From an uncultured Candidatus Melainabacteria bacterium (GTDB lineage Bacteria > Cyanobacteriota > Vampirovibrionia > Gastranaerophilales > Gastranaerophilaceae): a DNA stretch of 64,000 bases. The stretch covers positions 172,449 to 236,448 of the forward strand of contig CAKUUC010000002.1 of the NCBI GenBank assembly GCA_934692625.1. Reading direction: 5' to 3'. This document shows positions 24,468-31,615 of the stretch, in pieces. The notes beneath the pieces are model-generated. The model was not told the origin of the DNA. It did no database searches and saw only the letters and a program-made list of their open reading frames with translations. Positions within the stretch are counted from its first letter, which is position 1, and the number at the start of each line of letters is the position of its first letter. A program made the translations under genes and the position numbers.

Positions 24468-24623
24468 CTATTTTACTGCTCTTAAATTAGCTTTAATCCC
24501 AGCGTCAGAATTTATCATATTAGCATTAGCATAAGCTAATGAGCGACGCTTTTTGGCTCCTCTTAATATAAGTTCAACACAACCTGATTTATTATTTGAG
24601 GGTGTTGTTATCTTCTTTATCAT
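24468..24623 (-). CDS. Small basic protein (51 aa) under a sigma-28-like promoter
   Basis: 51 aa beginning MIKKITTPSNNKSGCVELIL and ending IKANLRAVK; basic, no membrane segment, no family recognised. GGAG stands 9 nt before the ATG at 24623, and a sigma-28-like promoter at 24669-24696 lies about 46 nt upstream of it. The middle (RGAKKRRSLAYANANMINSD) is rich in Ala, Arg and Asn. Promoter plus ribosome binding site make a real gene likely despite the length. Confidence 0.6.
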   Translation of the reverse strand: MIKKITTPSNNKSGCVELILRGAKKRRSLAYANANMINSDAGIKANLRAVK

Positions 24624-24668
24624 AATTGATTTACTCCGTTAGACTAATTATTTCTGATTACAAATTAG

Positions 24669-24696
24669 TTATCGGTCTAGTTTTCATTTTTCTTTA
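24669..24696 (-). promoter_or_regulatory. Sigma-28 (FliA)-like promoter, site C
   Basis: On the minus strand TAAA (24696-24693) is followed by 16 nt and then ACCGATAA (24676-24669), in the context TTATTAAAGAA. The spacing equals that of sites A and B. Confidence 0.68.
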
Positions 24697-24767
24697 ATAA
24701 AAGAAGAGAAATATTAACAATTATTAACATGAAGAGCAGAATTGTTGTAGAAAATCAAAAAAATGAG

Positions 24768-24798
24768 CAAAAAAAAACCCTTTCTGAAGAAAGAGTTT
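24768..24798 (-). terminator. Orphan minus-strand terminator of candidate sRNA-B
   Basis: On the minus strand AAACTCTTTCT pairs with AGAAAGGGTTT (one mismatch), followed by further T residues. The nearest minus-strand gene upstream is the S4 gene ending at 25415, about 600 nt away. Confidence 0.75.
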
Positions 24799-24904
24799 GG
24801 AATCTTTTTCAATTCCTCGTGTGTAGTAGAAGGTTAGTGTGTAGTAGGTAGTGTAATTTATGTCTCGTGTTTATTTAATCTTTTTTTATTGCTTGCTTAA
24901 CGCT
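24768..24904 (-). ncRNA. Candidate small RNA (sRNA-B), C/U/A-rich
   Basis: Read on the minus strand from the promoter block at 24910-24942, this stretch of about 135 nt has no ATG-initiated frame. It carries CACTACCTACTACACACTAA and CCTTCTACTACACAC just before the terminator hairpin, very like the CTACTACTAACTACCTAC of sRNA-A. The two may be one family. Alternatively it is the 3' end of a long S4-gene transcript. Confidence 0.42.
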
Positions 24905-24942
24905 TACATATTTATAAAGTATTTTTGGAGTATATAATTGCT
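24904..24942 (-). promoter_or_regulatory. Conserved promoter block upstream of sRNA-B
   Basis: On the minus strand AGCAATT (24942-24936), 19 nt, TATAAAT (24916-24910), then ATGTAAG. The same block, with the same 19-nt distance and AAAATACTT before the -10, lies at 52602-52640 in front of the CopG-like gene. Confidence 0.55.
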
Positions 24943-24956
24943 ATATCTTCTTTATT

Positions 24957-25412
24957 TTGTTACATAACTTTACAATTATATTGGAGCAGAAAAAGGATGA
25001 ATATGGAAATATTGATGGCTGGACTGCAGAAAATCCTAGTGATACCGCTAATTCGCAAAAGAATTCAGAACAATTGGCAAAAAGGTTAATTAAAAATCTA
25101 AAAGTGTCTGAGGATTGCGGTTTTAAGTCAAATTGCATGCTAGCGGTTGACTACAAAAATGCTGATGGTTCTGCTTGGCCTACTTATACAAAATATAGAG
25201 ATAAATTCTATTACAAAGTAATTTTAGCCGATGGTAGTCATGTAATTATCAAGGCGCAAGGTAAAAATTGCACATATAGACACGGTGGTTATTCAAATAC
25301 CTGCGGATATTTTATTCTTGATGTAAACGGTTCAAATCCGCCAAATCAAATAAATAAAGACGCTTGTGTTTATGAAATTACAACGGAAAGTTTGTATCCA
25401 GCAAAATTGTAA
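24957..25412 (+). pseudogene. Decayed prepilin-like gene lacking its N-terminal leader
   Basis: An open frame of about 150 codons whose body looks like the C-terminal part of a Gastranaerophilales-type prepilin: EDCGFKSNCM, then YYKVILADGSHVIIKAQG, and CGYFILDVNGSNPPNQINKD. No leader or hydrophobic prepilin helix precedes it. The first possible starts are TTG codons (24957 and a little later) without a ribosome binding site, and no in-frame ATG occurs until within SNCM. The frame is intact to its stop at 25412. It reads as a 5'-truncated remnant or a silent pilin cassette. Compare the intact prepilin at 245. Confidence 0.65.
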
Positions 25413-25414
25413 AT

Positions 25415-25660
25415 TTATTCCACAATTTCGTACAATTCTTGTGCTTGTTGAATGCTAACGTTGCCAGTTGGCACTTTCAAAACTTTTGCTTTTGTTGTTC
25501 TTGTAGCATATTCAATTTCAATAATATCATTTTCTTTGATTTGTTTTGCAGGTTTTGCTGGATTTCCGTTCACAAAAACTCGTCCCATATCAGAGACTTC
25601 ATTTGCAACGGTTCTTCTTTTTATTAATCTTGATACTTTTAAAAATTTATCTAATCTCAT
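25415..25660 (-). CDS. S4-domain RNA-binding protein (RqcP/Hsp15-like)
   Basis: 81 aa. A single S4 domain: MRLDKFLKVSRLIKRRTVANEVSDMGRVFVNGNPAKPAKQIKENDIIEI. Small proteins of this type (RqcP/YabO, Hsp15) bind 50S subunits carrying stalled peptidyl-tRNA and take part in rescue or C-terminal alanine tailing. The short C-terminal tail (NVSIQQAQELYEIVE) fits RqcP-like proteins. No ribosome binding site is visible; TAAAAT ends 7 nt before the ATG, so it may be leaderless. It is convergent with the prepilin remnant (2 nt apart). Confidence 0.88.
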   Translation of the reverse strand: MRLDKFLKVSRLIKRRTVANEVSDMGRVFVNGNPAKPAKQIKENDIIEIEYATRTTKAKVLKVPTGNVSIQQAQELYEIVE

Positions 25661-25724
25661 AGTTGCTATTTTAACACAGTTTTTGATTTTATGATATAAT
25701 TTTAGTCAGGGAGATGTGCAATTT

Positions 25725-26606
25725 ATGAAAAAGTTGTTAGGATTATTATTTGGTATTTTATTTGTATTGATATTGAGTGTAAATTCTCAGGTCTTTGCCG
25801 ATAATATCAAATTTGCTCAGATTACTGACACTCATTTGTCAGCAGCAAATCCTTATACGTCAAGAGTTTTGGAAAGTGCAATTGAAGATATCAATAAACA
25901 ATTTGATATTTCTTTTGTTGTTTTTACAGGTGATAATATTGCAAATCCTAAAGAGGCTGATTTGACTGAGTTTATAAAAATAGTTAAGAAGTTGAATGTT
26001 CCTTATTATATTGTATTAGGAAATTCAGATGTTTATAAATCAAACGGGTTGTCAAAGGTTCGCTATTTTGAAATGCTGAAAGAGGCTAATCTTTTTAAGT
26101 TAAATGCCCAAAAATCGTCAAATTATGTTTTTAAAAAAAATAATTTTGTATTTGTCTTGGTTGATGGAGCAAAAGAGGTCGTTCCTGGGACAGTTGGTTA
26201 TTACCGCAAAGATACGTTAGATTGGCTAGATAAAGTTTTAACTAAATATTCAAAAAATGATGTTGTAATTTTTCAACATTTTCCTGTAGTTTATCCAAAA
26301 GAAGTTGAATCTCGTTTGAAAACTCATAAAACTTACAAAGTTGAAGATTATTTGAAAGTTTTGTCAAAACATCAAAATGTTTTGGCTGTTGTATCAGGTC
26401 ATTTCCATGTGAATGCTGAAACTATGGAAAACGGTGTTTATCATATCAGTTCGCCATCTCTTCTTACTTTGCCACAAGAATACAAGATTATTGATATTGT
26501 TACAACAAAAGAGTTTTCACCGATTATTTATACTCAGTTAAGAGAATTTGAAGTTAAAAAAGATGCAAATTCAAACTCTGTTGATGAGTCTGAACTTAGC
26601 GAGTAA
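25725..26606 (+). CDS. Exported calcineurin-like metallophosphoesterase
   Basis: 293 aa from the ATG at 25725; GGGAG lies 11 nt upstream, and the signal peptide MKKLLGLLFGILFVLILSVNSQVFA begins there (an in-frame GTG at 25716 is less likely). Metal-binding motifs: QITDTHLS (Asp, His), FTGDNI (Asp, Asn), VLGNSD, IFQHFPV (His) and VVSGHFHVN (GHxH). The third motif reads GNSD where the family usually has GNH(D/E), so the catalytic His is replaced. The substrate is unknown; it probably acts on a periplasmic phosphoester. It overlaps the convergent small gene by 11 nt. Confidence 0.85.
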   Translation: MKKLLGLLFGILFVLILSVNSQVFADNIKFAQITDTHLSAANPYTSRVLESAIEDINKQFDISFVVFTGDNIANPKEADLTEFIKIVKKLNVPYYIVLGNSDVYKSNGLSKVRYFEMLKEANLFKLNAQKSSNYVFKKNNFVFVLVDGAKEVVPGTVGYYRKDTLDWLDKVLTKYSKNDVVIFQHFPVVYPKEVESRLKTHKTYKVEDYLKVLSKHQNVLAVVSGHFHVNAETMENGVYHISSPSLLTLPQEYKIIDIVTTKEFSPIIYTQLREFEVKKDANSNSVDESELSE

Positions 26607-26898
26607 GTACATCTTTAACCCAATTGAAAATGCTTTTGCCTTTAAATAACAAAGCAAGAGTTGCTCCAACTCCTAGCAAAATTTTTAAAACCATCGGAAA
26701 TTTTACGACTTCTTTGGGTTTCGCTTTTTTCTGTTTTTGAAAGATATCGGCTTGAATTTCATTGTATCGTTGTTCTGCTTCTCTGTCAGAATATAGCATC
26801 TTTTTAGGGAGTTTGTCAGGCATAGACAAGTTTTTTGCGAAGACTTCATCTCCGTAATGCATTGATTTATTCGCAGGATTTTCTATCTGTACTACCAT
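26596..26898 (-). CDS. Small membrane-anchored protein, unrecognised
   Basis: 100 aa from the ATG at 26898 (another in-frame ATG lies at 26925; neither has a ribosome binding site). A polar N-terminal part includes DKLPKKMLYSDREAEQRYNE and a helical stretch, then a Lys-rich region and one C-terminal hydrophobic helix (VLKILLGVGATLALLF) with a short basic tail. It is probably a tail-anchored membrane protein. It overlaps the 3' end of the metallophosphoesterase gene. No family recognised. Confidence 0.6.
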   Translation of the reverse strand: MVVQIENPANKSMHYGDEVFAKNLSMPDKLPKKMLYSDREAEQRYNEIQADIFQKQKKAKPKEVVKFPMVLKILLGVGATLALLFKGKSIFNWVKDVLTR

Positions 26899-26925
26899 AC
26901 TTATATAAAAACATTTTTTGAACAA

Positions 26926-27223
26926 AAATTGCTAGTCTTTTGTAAATATTTATTACTCAAAAATTTGTTTTGGCGTTTTGCGCTTGCTTTTTATTCCTGT
27001 TTAATATAGTATAACGATATAATCGCAGACAATTAGTTTCCACAAATCGGAATTAAATGAGAAATCGGCTAATCGAGATTACACAAAAGAAGATAAATAG
27101 CATATATATTTGACTAAGTGTAAGATTTTGCGATTTAAAACGAAGAAAGCAAAGTCTTTTTTCAGTTTTAAGGTCGATAACACAGATTGCAAAGCAATCA
27201 CAAAACATTTTAAAGGAGCTAAA
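26926..27223 (+). promoter_or_regulatory. Upstream region and likely leader of rplJ
   Basis: A gene-free region of about 300 nt. TATAAT at 27018-27023 is a plausible -10; the transcript would then start near 27030 and carry a leader of about 190 nt. L10 leaders are often bound by the L10-L12 complex for autoregulation. I can see short inverted segments such as GATTGCAAAGCAATC (27185-27199) but cannot confirm the canonical leader fold by eye. The frame is open upstream of rplJ without support. Confidence 0.45.
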
Positions 27224-27745
27224 ATGGCAACAAAAGAATTCAAATCACAAAAAATTGATGCTATTAAGGCAAAAATCGAAAAAGCTCAAGTAGCGGTTAT
27301 TACCGAGTATCAAGGTTTGACAGTTGAAGATATCACAAAATTAAGACGTGAAATTCAAAAGAACGGTGGCGATTACATGGTTACTAAAAACACTTTAGTA
27401 AAAATCGCTGTTAAAGGAACCGAATACGAAGCATTAACTGAAAAAATGAGCGGACCAATCGCATTGGCTTTCGGTTTTGAAGATCCTGTAACACCTGCAA
27501 AAGCAGTTGCTAAATTTATCAAAGATACTAAAAAAGGTACTATTGTTGGTGCTGTATTAGATGGTAAATTGTTAACTGAAGCAGAAACAAAAGCTTTGGC
27601 AGAACTTCCTACAAAAGAAGAACTTTTTGCAAAAATGCTTGGATCTATCAATTCGCCGGCATCAGGTATCGCAAATTCTATCAACGCAGTTCTTTCTCAA
27701 CTTACAAGAGCAATGGCTGCAGTTCGCGACCAAAAAGCTGCTTAA
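27224..27745 (+). CDS. rplJ: 50S ribosomal protein L10
   Basis: 173 aa from the ATG at 27224, preceded by AAAGGAGCTAAA; the frame is open upstream, but the L10 N-terminus starts here. L10 forms the base of the ribosomal stalk, binding 23S rRNA and L7/L12 dimers. Typical sequence: AVITEYQGLTVEDITKLRREI, DYMVTKNTLVKIA, GPIALAF, and the C-terminal L12-binding helix SQLTRAMAAVRD. It is followed by rplL after 75 nt. rplK and rplA are not upstream, unlike many genomes. Confidence 0.97.
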   Translation: MATKEFKSQKIDAIKAKIEKAQVAVITEYQGLTVEDITKLRREIQKNGGDYMVTKNTLVKIAVKGTEYEALTEKMSGPIALAFGFEDPVTPAKAVAKFIKDTKKGTIVGAVLDGKLLTEAETKALAELPTKEELFAKMLGSINSPASGIANSINAVLSQLTRAMAAVRDQKAA

Positions 27746-27820
27746 TCAAGCAGTTATATTTAAGCAAATGTGCTTAAATTTGTATTAGTAAATTACTCAA
27801 AATTATAAAGGAGAAAAACA

Positions 27821-28192
27821 ATGAGTGTAGAATCTATTTTAGAATCAATTGAAAAATTAACATTATTAGAAGCAGCAGAATTAGTAAAAGCTATGGAAGA
27901 AAAATTCGGCGTATCTGCAGCAGCTCCAGTAGCAGTTGCAGCAGCTCCTGCAGCAGCAGCTCCAGCTGACGATGCTGATGCTGAAGTTTCTGTAATCTTG
28001 GCTTCAGTTCCTGCTGATAAGAAAATCGCTGTATTGAAAGAAGTTAGAACTTTGACAGGTTTAGGCTTGAAAGAAGCTAAAGACTTAGTTGAAGCAGCTC
28101 CTAAAGCAGTTAAAGAAAACATCAAAAAAGACGAAGCTGAATCAATCAAGAAAACTCTTGAAGCAGCTGGTGCTACTGTTGAAATCAAGTAG
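27821..28192 (+). CDS. rplL: 50S ribosomal protein L7/L12
   Basis: 123 aa. The N-terminal dimerization domain (SVESILESIEKLTLLEAAELVKAMEEKFGV), the Ala-rich hinge (about residues 33-55) and the C-terminal domain (ADKKIAVLKEVRTLTGLGLKEAKDLVEAAPKAVKENI...GATVEIK) are all complete. It recruits translation factors to the ribosome. Ribosome binding site AAAGGAG. It ends before a strong terminator. The next gene encodes a membrane-anchored relative of the C-terminal domain. Confidence 0.98.
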   Translation: MSVESILESIEKLTLLEAAELVKAMEEKFGVSAAAPVAVAAAPAAAAPADDADAEVSVILASVPADKKIAVLKEVRTLTGLGLKEAKDLVEAAPKAVKENIKKDEAESIKKTLEAAGATVEIK

Positions 28193-28216
28193 TTTGATTT
28201 TTAACTCAAATTTCGA

Positions 28217-28249
28217 CAAAGGCGATTCCAAATGGAGTCGCCTTTTCGT
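28217..28249 (+). terminator. Terminator after rplL
   Basis: AAAGGCGATTCCA pairs with TGGAGTCGCCTTT (one mismatch) over a two-base gap, followed by TCGTTTG. Confidence 0.85.
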
Positions 28250-28313
28250 TTGATTTTTATTTTTCAATGTGATATTATGTTTCTGTAAAAATTATAGAAG
28301 GAGAGTAATCAAA

Positions 28314-28703
28314 GTGATTTCACTAAGCGGTTTGTTACTATATTTAGCATTCGTAGTTTTTTGTTTATTTTTACTAGAGGTAATTTTGAGAAAAAAACGT
28401 GGGTTTGATTTTCAACAGTATTTGATTGATAAATATAATTCGCTTACTTGCAAAAGTAAAAAAATAAAGATTTCACCTATCGTAAAATCTACCGGAACAA
28501 AATCATTGGTATTACTCGATGCCGGAGTAAATAAAGCAACTGTGATTGCAACCCTAAGACAAATTATGGCGCTTGATGCAAATACTGCTCAATCTATGGT
28601 TAATGCTGCTCCAACTACAATATTGAAAAATGTTTCTGATACAGAAGCGACACTAAATAAAAAAGCTTTAGAATTTGTTGGTGCAAAATTAGAAGTTAAA
28701 TAA
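28314..28703 (+). CDS. Membrane-anchored L7/L12 C-terminal-domain-like protein
   Basis: 129 aa from the GTG at 28314, chosen because GAAGGAGAG lies 8-9 nt upstream. One N-terminal membrane helix (LLLYLAFVVFCLFLLEVIL, about residues 6-24), a basic linker, then a domain of about 65 residues that follows the L7/L12 C-terminal fold position by position: LVLLDAGVNKATVIATLRQI, then DANTAQSMVNAAPTTILKNV and a final VGAKLEVK, compared with IKKTLEAAGATVEIK in rplL. The Lys residues used for factor contact are mostly replaced. It stands alone right after rplL, beyond the rplL terminator. Function is unknown; it suggests a duplicated L12 domain moved to the membrane. Confidence 0.75.
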   Translation: MISLSGLLLYLAFVVFCLFLLEVILRKKRGFDFQQYLIDKYNSLTCKSKKIKISPIVKSTGTKSLVLLDAGVNKATVIATLRQIMALDANTAQSMVNAAPTTILKNVSDTEATLNKKALEFVGAKLEVK

Positions 28704-28732
28704 GACAACATTTTAGTTTGTTATTTTATAAT

Positions 28733-28766
28733 AAAAAAAGAACCTTTTTAAAAGGTTCTTTTTTGT
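28733..28766 (+). terminator. Terminator after the L12-like gene
   Basis: AAAAAAGAACCTTTT pairs with AAAAGGTTCTTTTTT, with a T run after it. Confidence 0.93.
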
Positions 28767-28791
28767 TGTTCTTAAATGTATTTTTAATATT

Positions 28792-29496
28792 TTAGATTGT
28801 TAAAATAAATCCGCCTTTATCTGCGTTTTTCAATGCATCTCCATCGATTTTTGCTCTTAGATTTTTAATGTATTTGTAGATATAATCTCTTGGTAATTCT
28901 AACAAATTAGCCAAATCTTTTGCATAAACAACTTTATTTTTATTTGCGGCAAAGTAATCAAATACCTTTTGTTCTCTTTCTGTAAGTGATTTTTTTAGAA
29001 CTACTCTTACTTCGTCACGCAATTCGTTACCTGTCTTTTTATTAACAACTTCTTTTGCTATTTCTGCACCTTTTGCTGCTGATTTTGCGGCACGAGCAGC
29101 TTTTTTCTCTGCAGTATGTGCTGTAGGTGTTTTTACAACAGGTTTTTCAATTTCTTTTTTATGAGTAACCGGAGTTTTAACTTTTTTCGGTTCTTTTTCT
29201 TTCTTTGTTTCAATTTCGGTTTTCAAATTTTGTGCTGAGAACGGTGAAACATAAAGGTCTTTTTCTTTTTCGTAAGCACGTTCTGCGATTGCACTAAGTC
29301 TTTCAACTTTAGGAGAAGACCAGCCTGCATCTTCTGATACTACAGGTTTTCCGTGAAGCACGATATCAATAAGGTCGTTAGTTTCTTTTTTTTCTTCAAC
29401 TTTCTTCCCTAATCTTGCTGCAAATTCTTCTAATGTTATTTTTTCTAAAGAGCTTCTCCATTGTTTTATCTCTTCTTTGCTCAAGTATTCAGACAT
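28792..29496 (-). CDS. Protein with a C-terminal winged-helix-like domain, unrecognised
   Basis: 234 aa. The N-terminal half is acidic and helical (EEIKQWRSSLEKITLEEFAARL), followed by a long Lys/Ala/Glu-rich low-complexity linker (about 95-165). The last 70 residues (LTEREQKVFDYFAANKNKVVYAKDLANLLELPRDYIYKYIKNLRAKI) look like a winged helix of the kind in response regulators. There is no receiver domain or signal peptide. Ribosome binding site CAAGGAG. It is probably a DNA- or RNA-binding protein; target unknown. Monocistronic. Confidence 0.65.
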   Translation of the reverse strand: MSEYLSKEEIKQWRSSLEKITLEEFAARLGKKVEEKKETNDLIDIVLHGKPVVSEDAGWSSPKVERLSAIAERAYEKEKDLYVSPFSAQNLKTEIETKKEKEPKKVKTPVTHKKEIEKPVVKTPTAHTAEKKAARAAKSAAKGAEIAKEVVNKKTGNELRDEVRVVLKKSLTEREQKVFDYFAANKNKVVYAKDLANLLELPRDYIYKYIKNLRAKIDGDALKNADKGGFILTI

Positions 29497-29638
29497 TCAC
29501 TATCTCCTTGCTAAAAACTATTCCTAAATATATCCTTTATTATGTTTAATTTATCATAAACCATGCCCCATGACTCAAAATGTTTCATAACGTAAATTTT
29601 TATTTATTTTGGTTACATTTTGACCAAAGGTATTGATT

Positions 29639-30472
29639 TTATTCTTTTTCGAGTAATCTTGTATTTATTTTACCAAATTTAGCGGACAGGTTGTCGATAA
29701 AATGCAACAAATACAATTCCGGCTCTAAATCTTTTTGATCTAAATCAATAATTGCCCCCCATTCGGCTCTTCCGTGGTGTGCAGCAATCATTTTAGCGAC
29801 ACGTTTAAATCCTGCACTCATACAGGTTGAAAATCCGTATTGAGAGTGAGAAATCCATTCTTCTCTAAAGTTTGGTGCATAATCTATCAAACCTGTTTCT
29901 AAATCAATTGTGTATTCAAATATTTTTCCAAAATCGTGCAACAAACACGCTGCAATAATTTCATCAGGGTTAGTTTTGTATGCAAATTTAGCCATATTTA
30001 GTTCTGCAAATTCAACGCATTCAACCGTATGAACCAGCAATCCGCCAATGTAGTTGTGGTGCATAAGTTTTGCGGCAGGCATCACTTTGAATTCAGGATA
30101 TTGTTCAAATTGTGTTGCTACAAAATCGTGCAAATCTTTATCTTGGATTTTTTCAATATAAGATTGTAATTTTGCGTAATACTCTTCAATTTCTTGTGCA
30201 TCAAGCCCAAGTTTTGATTCTTTGATTAGTTCGAGCGCTGAAATTAGGCAGTTGTTGTATTTTTCGTTAAAACTACCTGATACAATTCTTACTAAATTTC
30301 CTGTTCTAAATATTTTATTATCAAATCTGTTAAGTGTTTCTTCCCACAAAATACAGTTTAATACTGAATTGTCTTTAGTGTTTTTTAGTTGTAATTTACC
30401 CATTTTCGTTCCGGCTTTTGTGTCACCGATTGAAAAAATAACAACTTCATACGTATCTTCTGTGTTAAACAT
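29639..30472 (-). CDS. YhaM-like 3'-5' exoribonuclease (OB fold + HD domain)
   Basis: 277 aa. An N-terminal OB-like domain (about 1-90: GKLQLKNTKDNSVLNCILWEE, GNLVRIVSGSF) is followed by an HD hydrolase domain: VHTVECVEFAEL (His), CLLHDFGKIFEY (the HD pair) and MIAAHHGRAEWGA. This is the arrangement of YhaM/CBF1, Mn-dependent 3'-5' exonucleases that trim RNA or DNA. It is shorter than B. subtilis YhaM (about 314 aa). Ribosome binding site AAGGA. It is 18 nt downstream of ilvC on the same strand, likely co-transcribed. Confidence 0.85.
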   Translation of the reverse strand: MFNTEDTYEVVIFSIGDTKAGTKMGKLQLKNTKDNSVLNCILWEETLNRFDNKIFRTGNLVRIVSGSFNEKYNNCLISALELIKESKLGLDAQEIEEYYAKLQSYIEKIQDKDLHDFVATQFEQYPEFKVMPAAKLMHHNYIGGLLVHTVECVEFAELNMAKFAYKTNPDEIIAACLLHDFGKIFEYTIDLETGLIDYAPNFREEWISHSQYGFSTCMSAGFKRVAKMIAAHHGRAEWGAIIDLDQKDLEPELYLLHFIDNLSAKFGKINTRLLEKE

Positions 30473-30490
30473 TTCTATATCCTTATAAAA

Positions 30491-31516
30491 CTAGTTTTTG
30501 CTCTTGTTAATAATTTTGTCATCAATGCCCCAAACAAATGAAGAACGAATTTCTTCACCAGTTTTTTCGATAGGGTGATTTGCATTTTCTTCTCTTAGTT
30601 TGTTGAAATTTTTGCAACCTGTTTTCATTTCGTTTGTGAATTCATCTGCGAATTTTCCTGATTGAATTTCTTTCAAAATTTCACGCATTGCATTTTTTGA
30701 TGATTCTCCGATAACTCTCGGACCTCTTGTCATATCACCGTATTCTGCAGTATTAGAGATTGAATAGTGCATATCAGAAATTCCGCCTTGATTTACCAAA
30801 TCAATGATAAGTTTCATTTCGTGAAGAACTTCAAAATATGCCATGTGGCGAGAATATCCGGCTTCAACTAAAACTTCAAAACCCGCTTTCATCAATGCTT
30901 CAACACCACCGCAGATAACTGCTTGTTCTCCGAATAAATCAGTTTCAGTTTCTTCTTTAAATGTTGTTTCAATTATGCCTGCTCTACCTGCACCGATTGC
31001 GCTTGCATAAGACAAAGCAACATCTTTTGAATCTCCTGAAAAATCATTTTCTACGGCAATAAGAGAAGGTACGCCTTTCCCTTCTACAAATTGACTTCTT
31101 ACTGTATGTCCAGGACCTTTTGGAGCAACCATAATTACGTTAATATCGCTAGGTGGAACTATTTTTTTATAGTGAATATTAAAACCGTGTGAGAACATCA
31201 AATATTGACCTGAGCGCATATACGGTTTGATTTGTTTTTCGTAAACGTCTGCTTGTAGTTCATCAGGAATAAGAATTTGAACAATATCTGCATATTTTAC
31301 GGCATCTTCAATAGACATAATTTTGAATCCGTACTGTTGTGCTTTTTTGTCAGAATTTCCGCCAAGTCTTAGTCCTAAAACTACGTCGCAACCGGAATCT
31401 TTCAAGTTCATAGATTGTCCGTAACCTTGTGAGCCAAATCCGATAATTGCTATTTTTTTAGTCTTAATTAGTTCTTGATTAATATCTTTATCAAGATAAA
31501 TTTTAATATTCTCCAT
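30491..31516 (-). CDS. ilvC: Ketol-acid reductoisomerase (class I KARI)
   Basis: 341 aa from the ATG at 31516, preceded by GAGG; the frame is open further upstream without support. It makes 2,3-dihydroxyisovalerate and the isoleucine analogue in branched-chain amino acid synthesis, using Mg2+ and NAD(P)H. The Rossmann motif is AIIGFGSQGYGQSMNLKDSG; the metal-binding Glu residues lie in KEETETDLFGEQAVICGG and FEVLHEMKLIIDLV; the end SFVWGID is normal. The short C-terminal domain marks class I. No other ilv gene lies nearby in the window. Confidence 0.97.
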   Translation of the reverse strand: MENIKIYLDKDINQELIKTKKIAIIGFGSQGYGQSMNLKDSGCDVVLGLRLGGNSDKKAQQYGFKIMSIEDAVKYADIVQILIPDELQADVYEKQIKPYMRSGQYLMFSHGFNIHYKKIVPPSDINVIMVAPKGPGHTVRSQFVEGKGVPSLIAVENDFSGDSKDVALSYASAIGAGRAGIIETTFKEETETDLFGEQAVICGGVEALMKAGFEVLVEAGYSRHMAYFEVLHEMKLIIDLVNQGGISDMHYSISNTAEYGDMTRGPRVIGESSKNAMREILKEIQSGKFADEFTNEMKTGCKNFNKLREENANHPIEKTGEEIRSSFVWGIDDKIINKSKN

Positions 31517-31615
31517 ACTATAACCTCTTTTCCCTAGTTTTGAGTCTATTTTAGCATGAAGAATTCTTATTGGTAACAATAAAATTTATAAAAAAATATA
31601 AATTAACAATAGATA

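Noticed and set aside
27110..27223. N-terminal extension of L10
   Set aside because: The L10 N-terminus and AAAGGAG place the start at 27224; the upstream sequence is leader.
27793..28188. 131-codon minus-strand open frame opposite rplL
   Set aside because: Antisense shadow caused by Ala-rich GCA/GCT codons of L7/L12.
31517..31615. Possible attenuator or riboswitch upstream of ilvC
   Set aside because: The gap is short and no hairpin series, leader peptide with branched-chain codons or T-box motif is visible.
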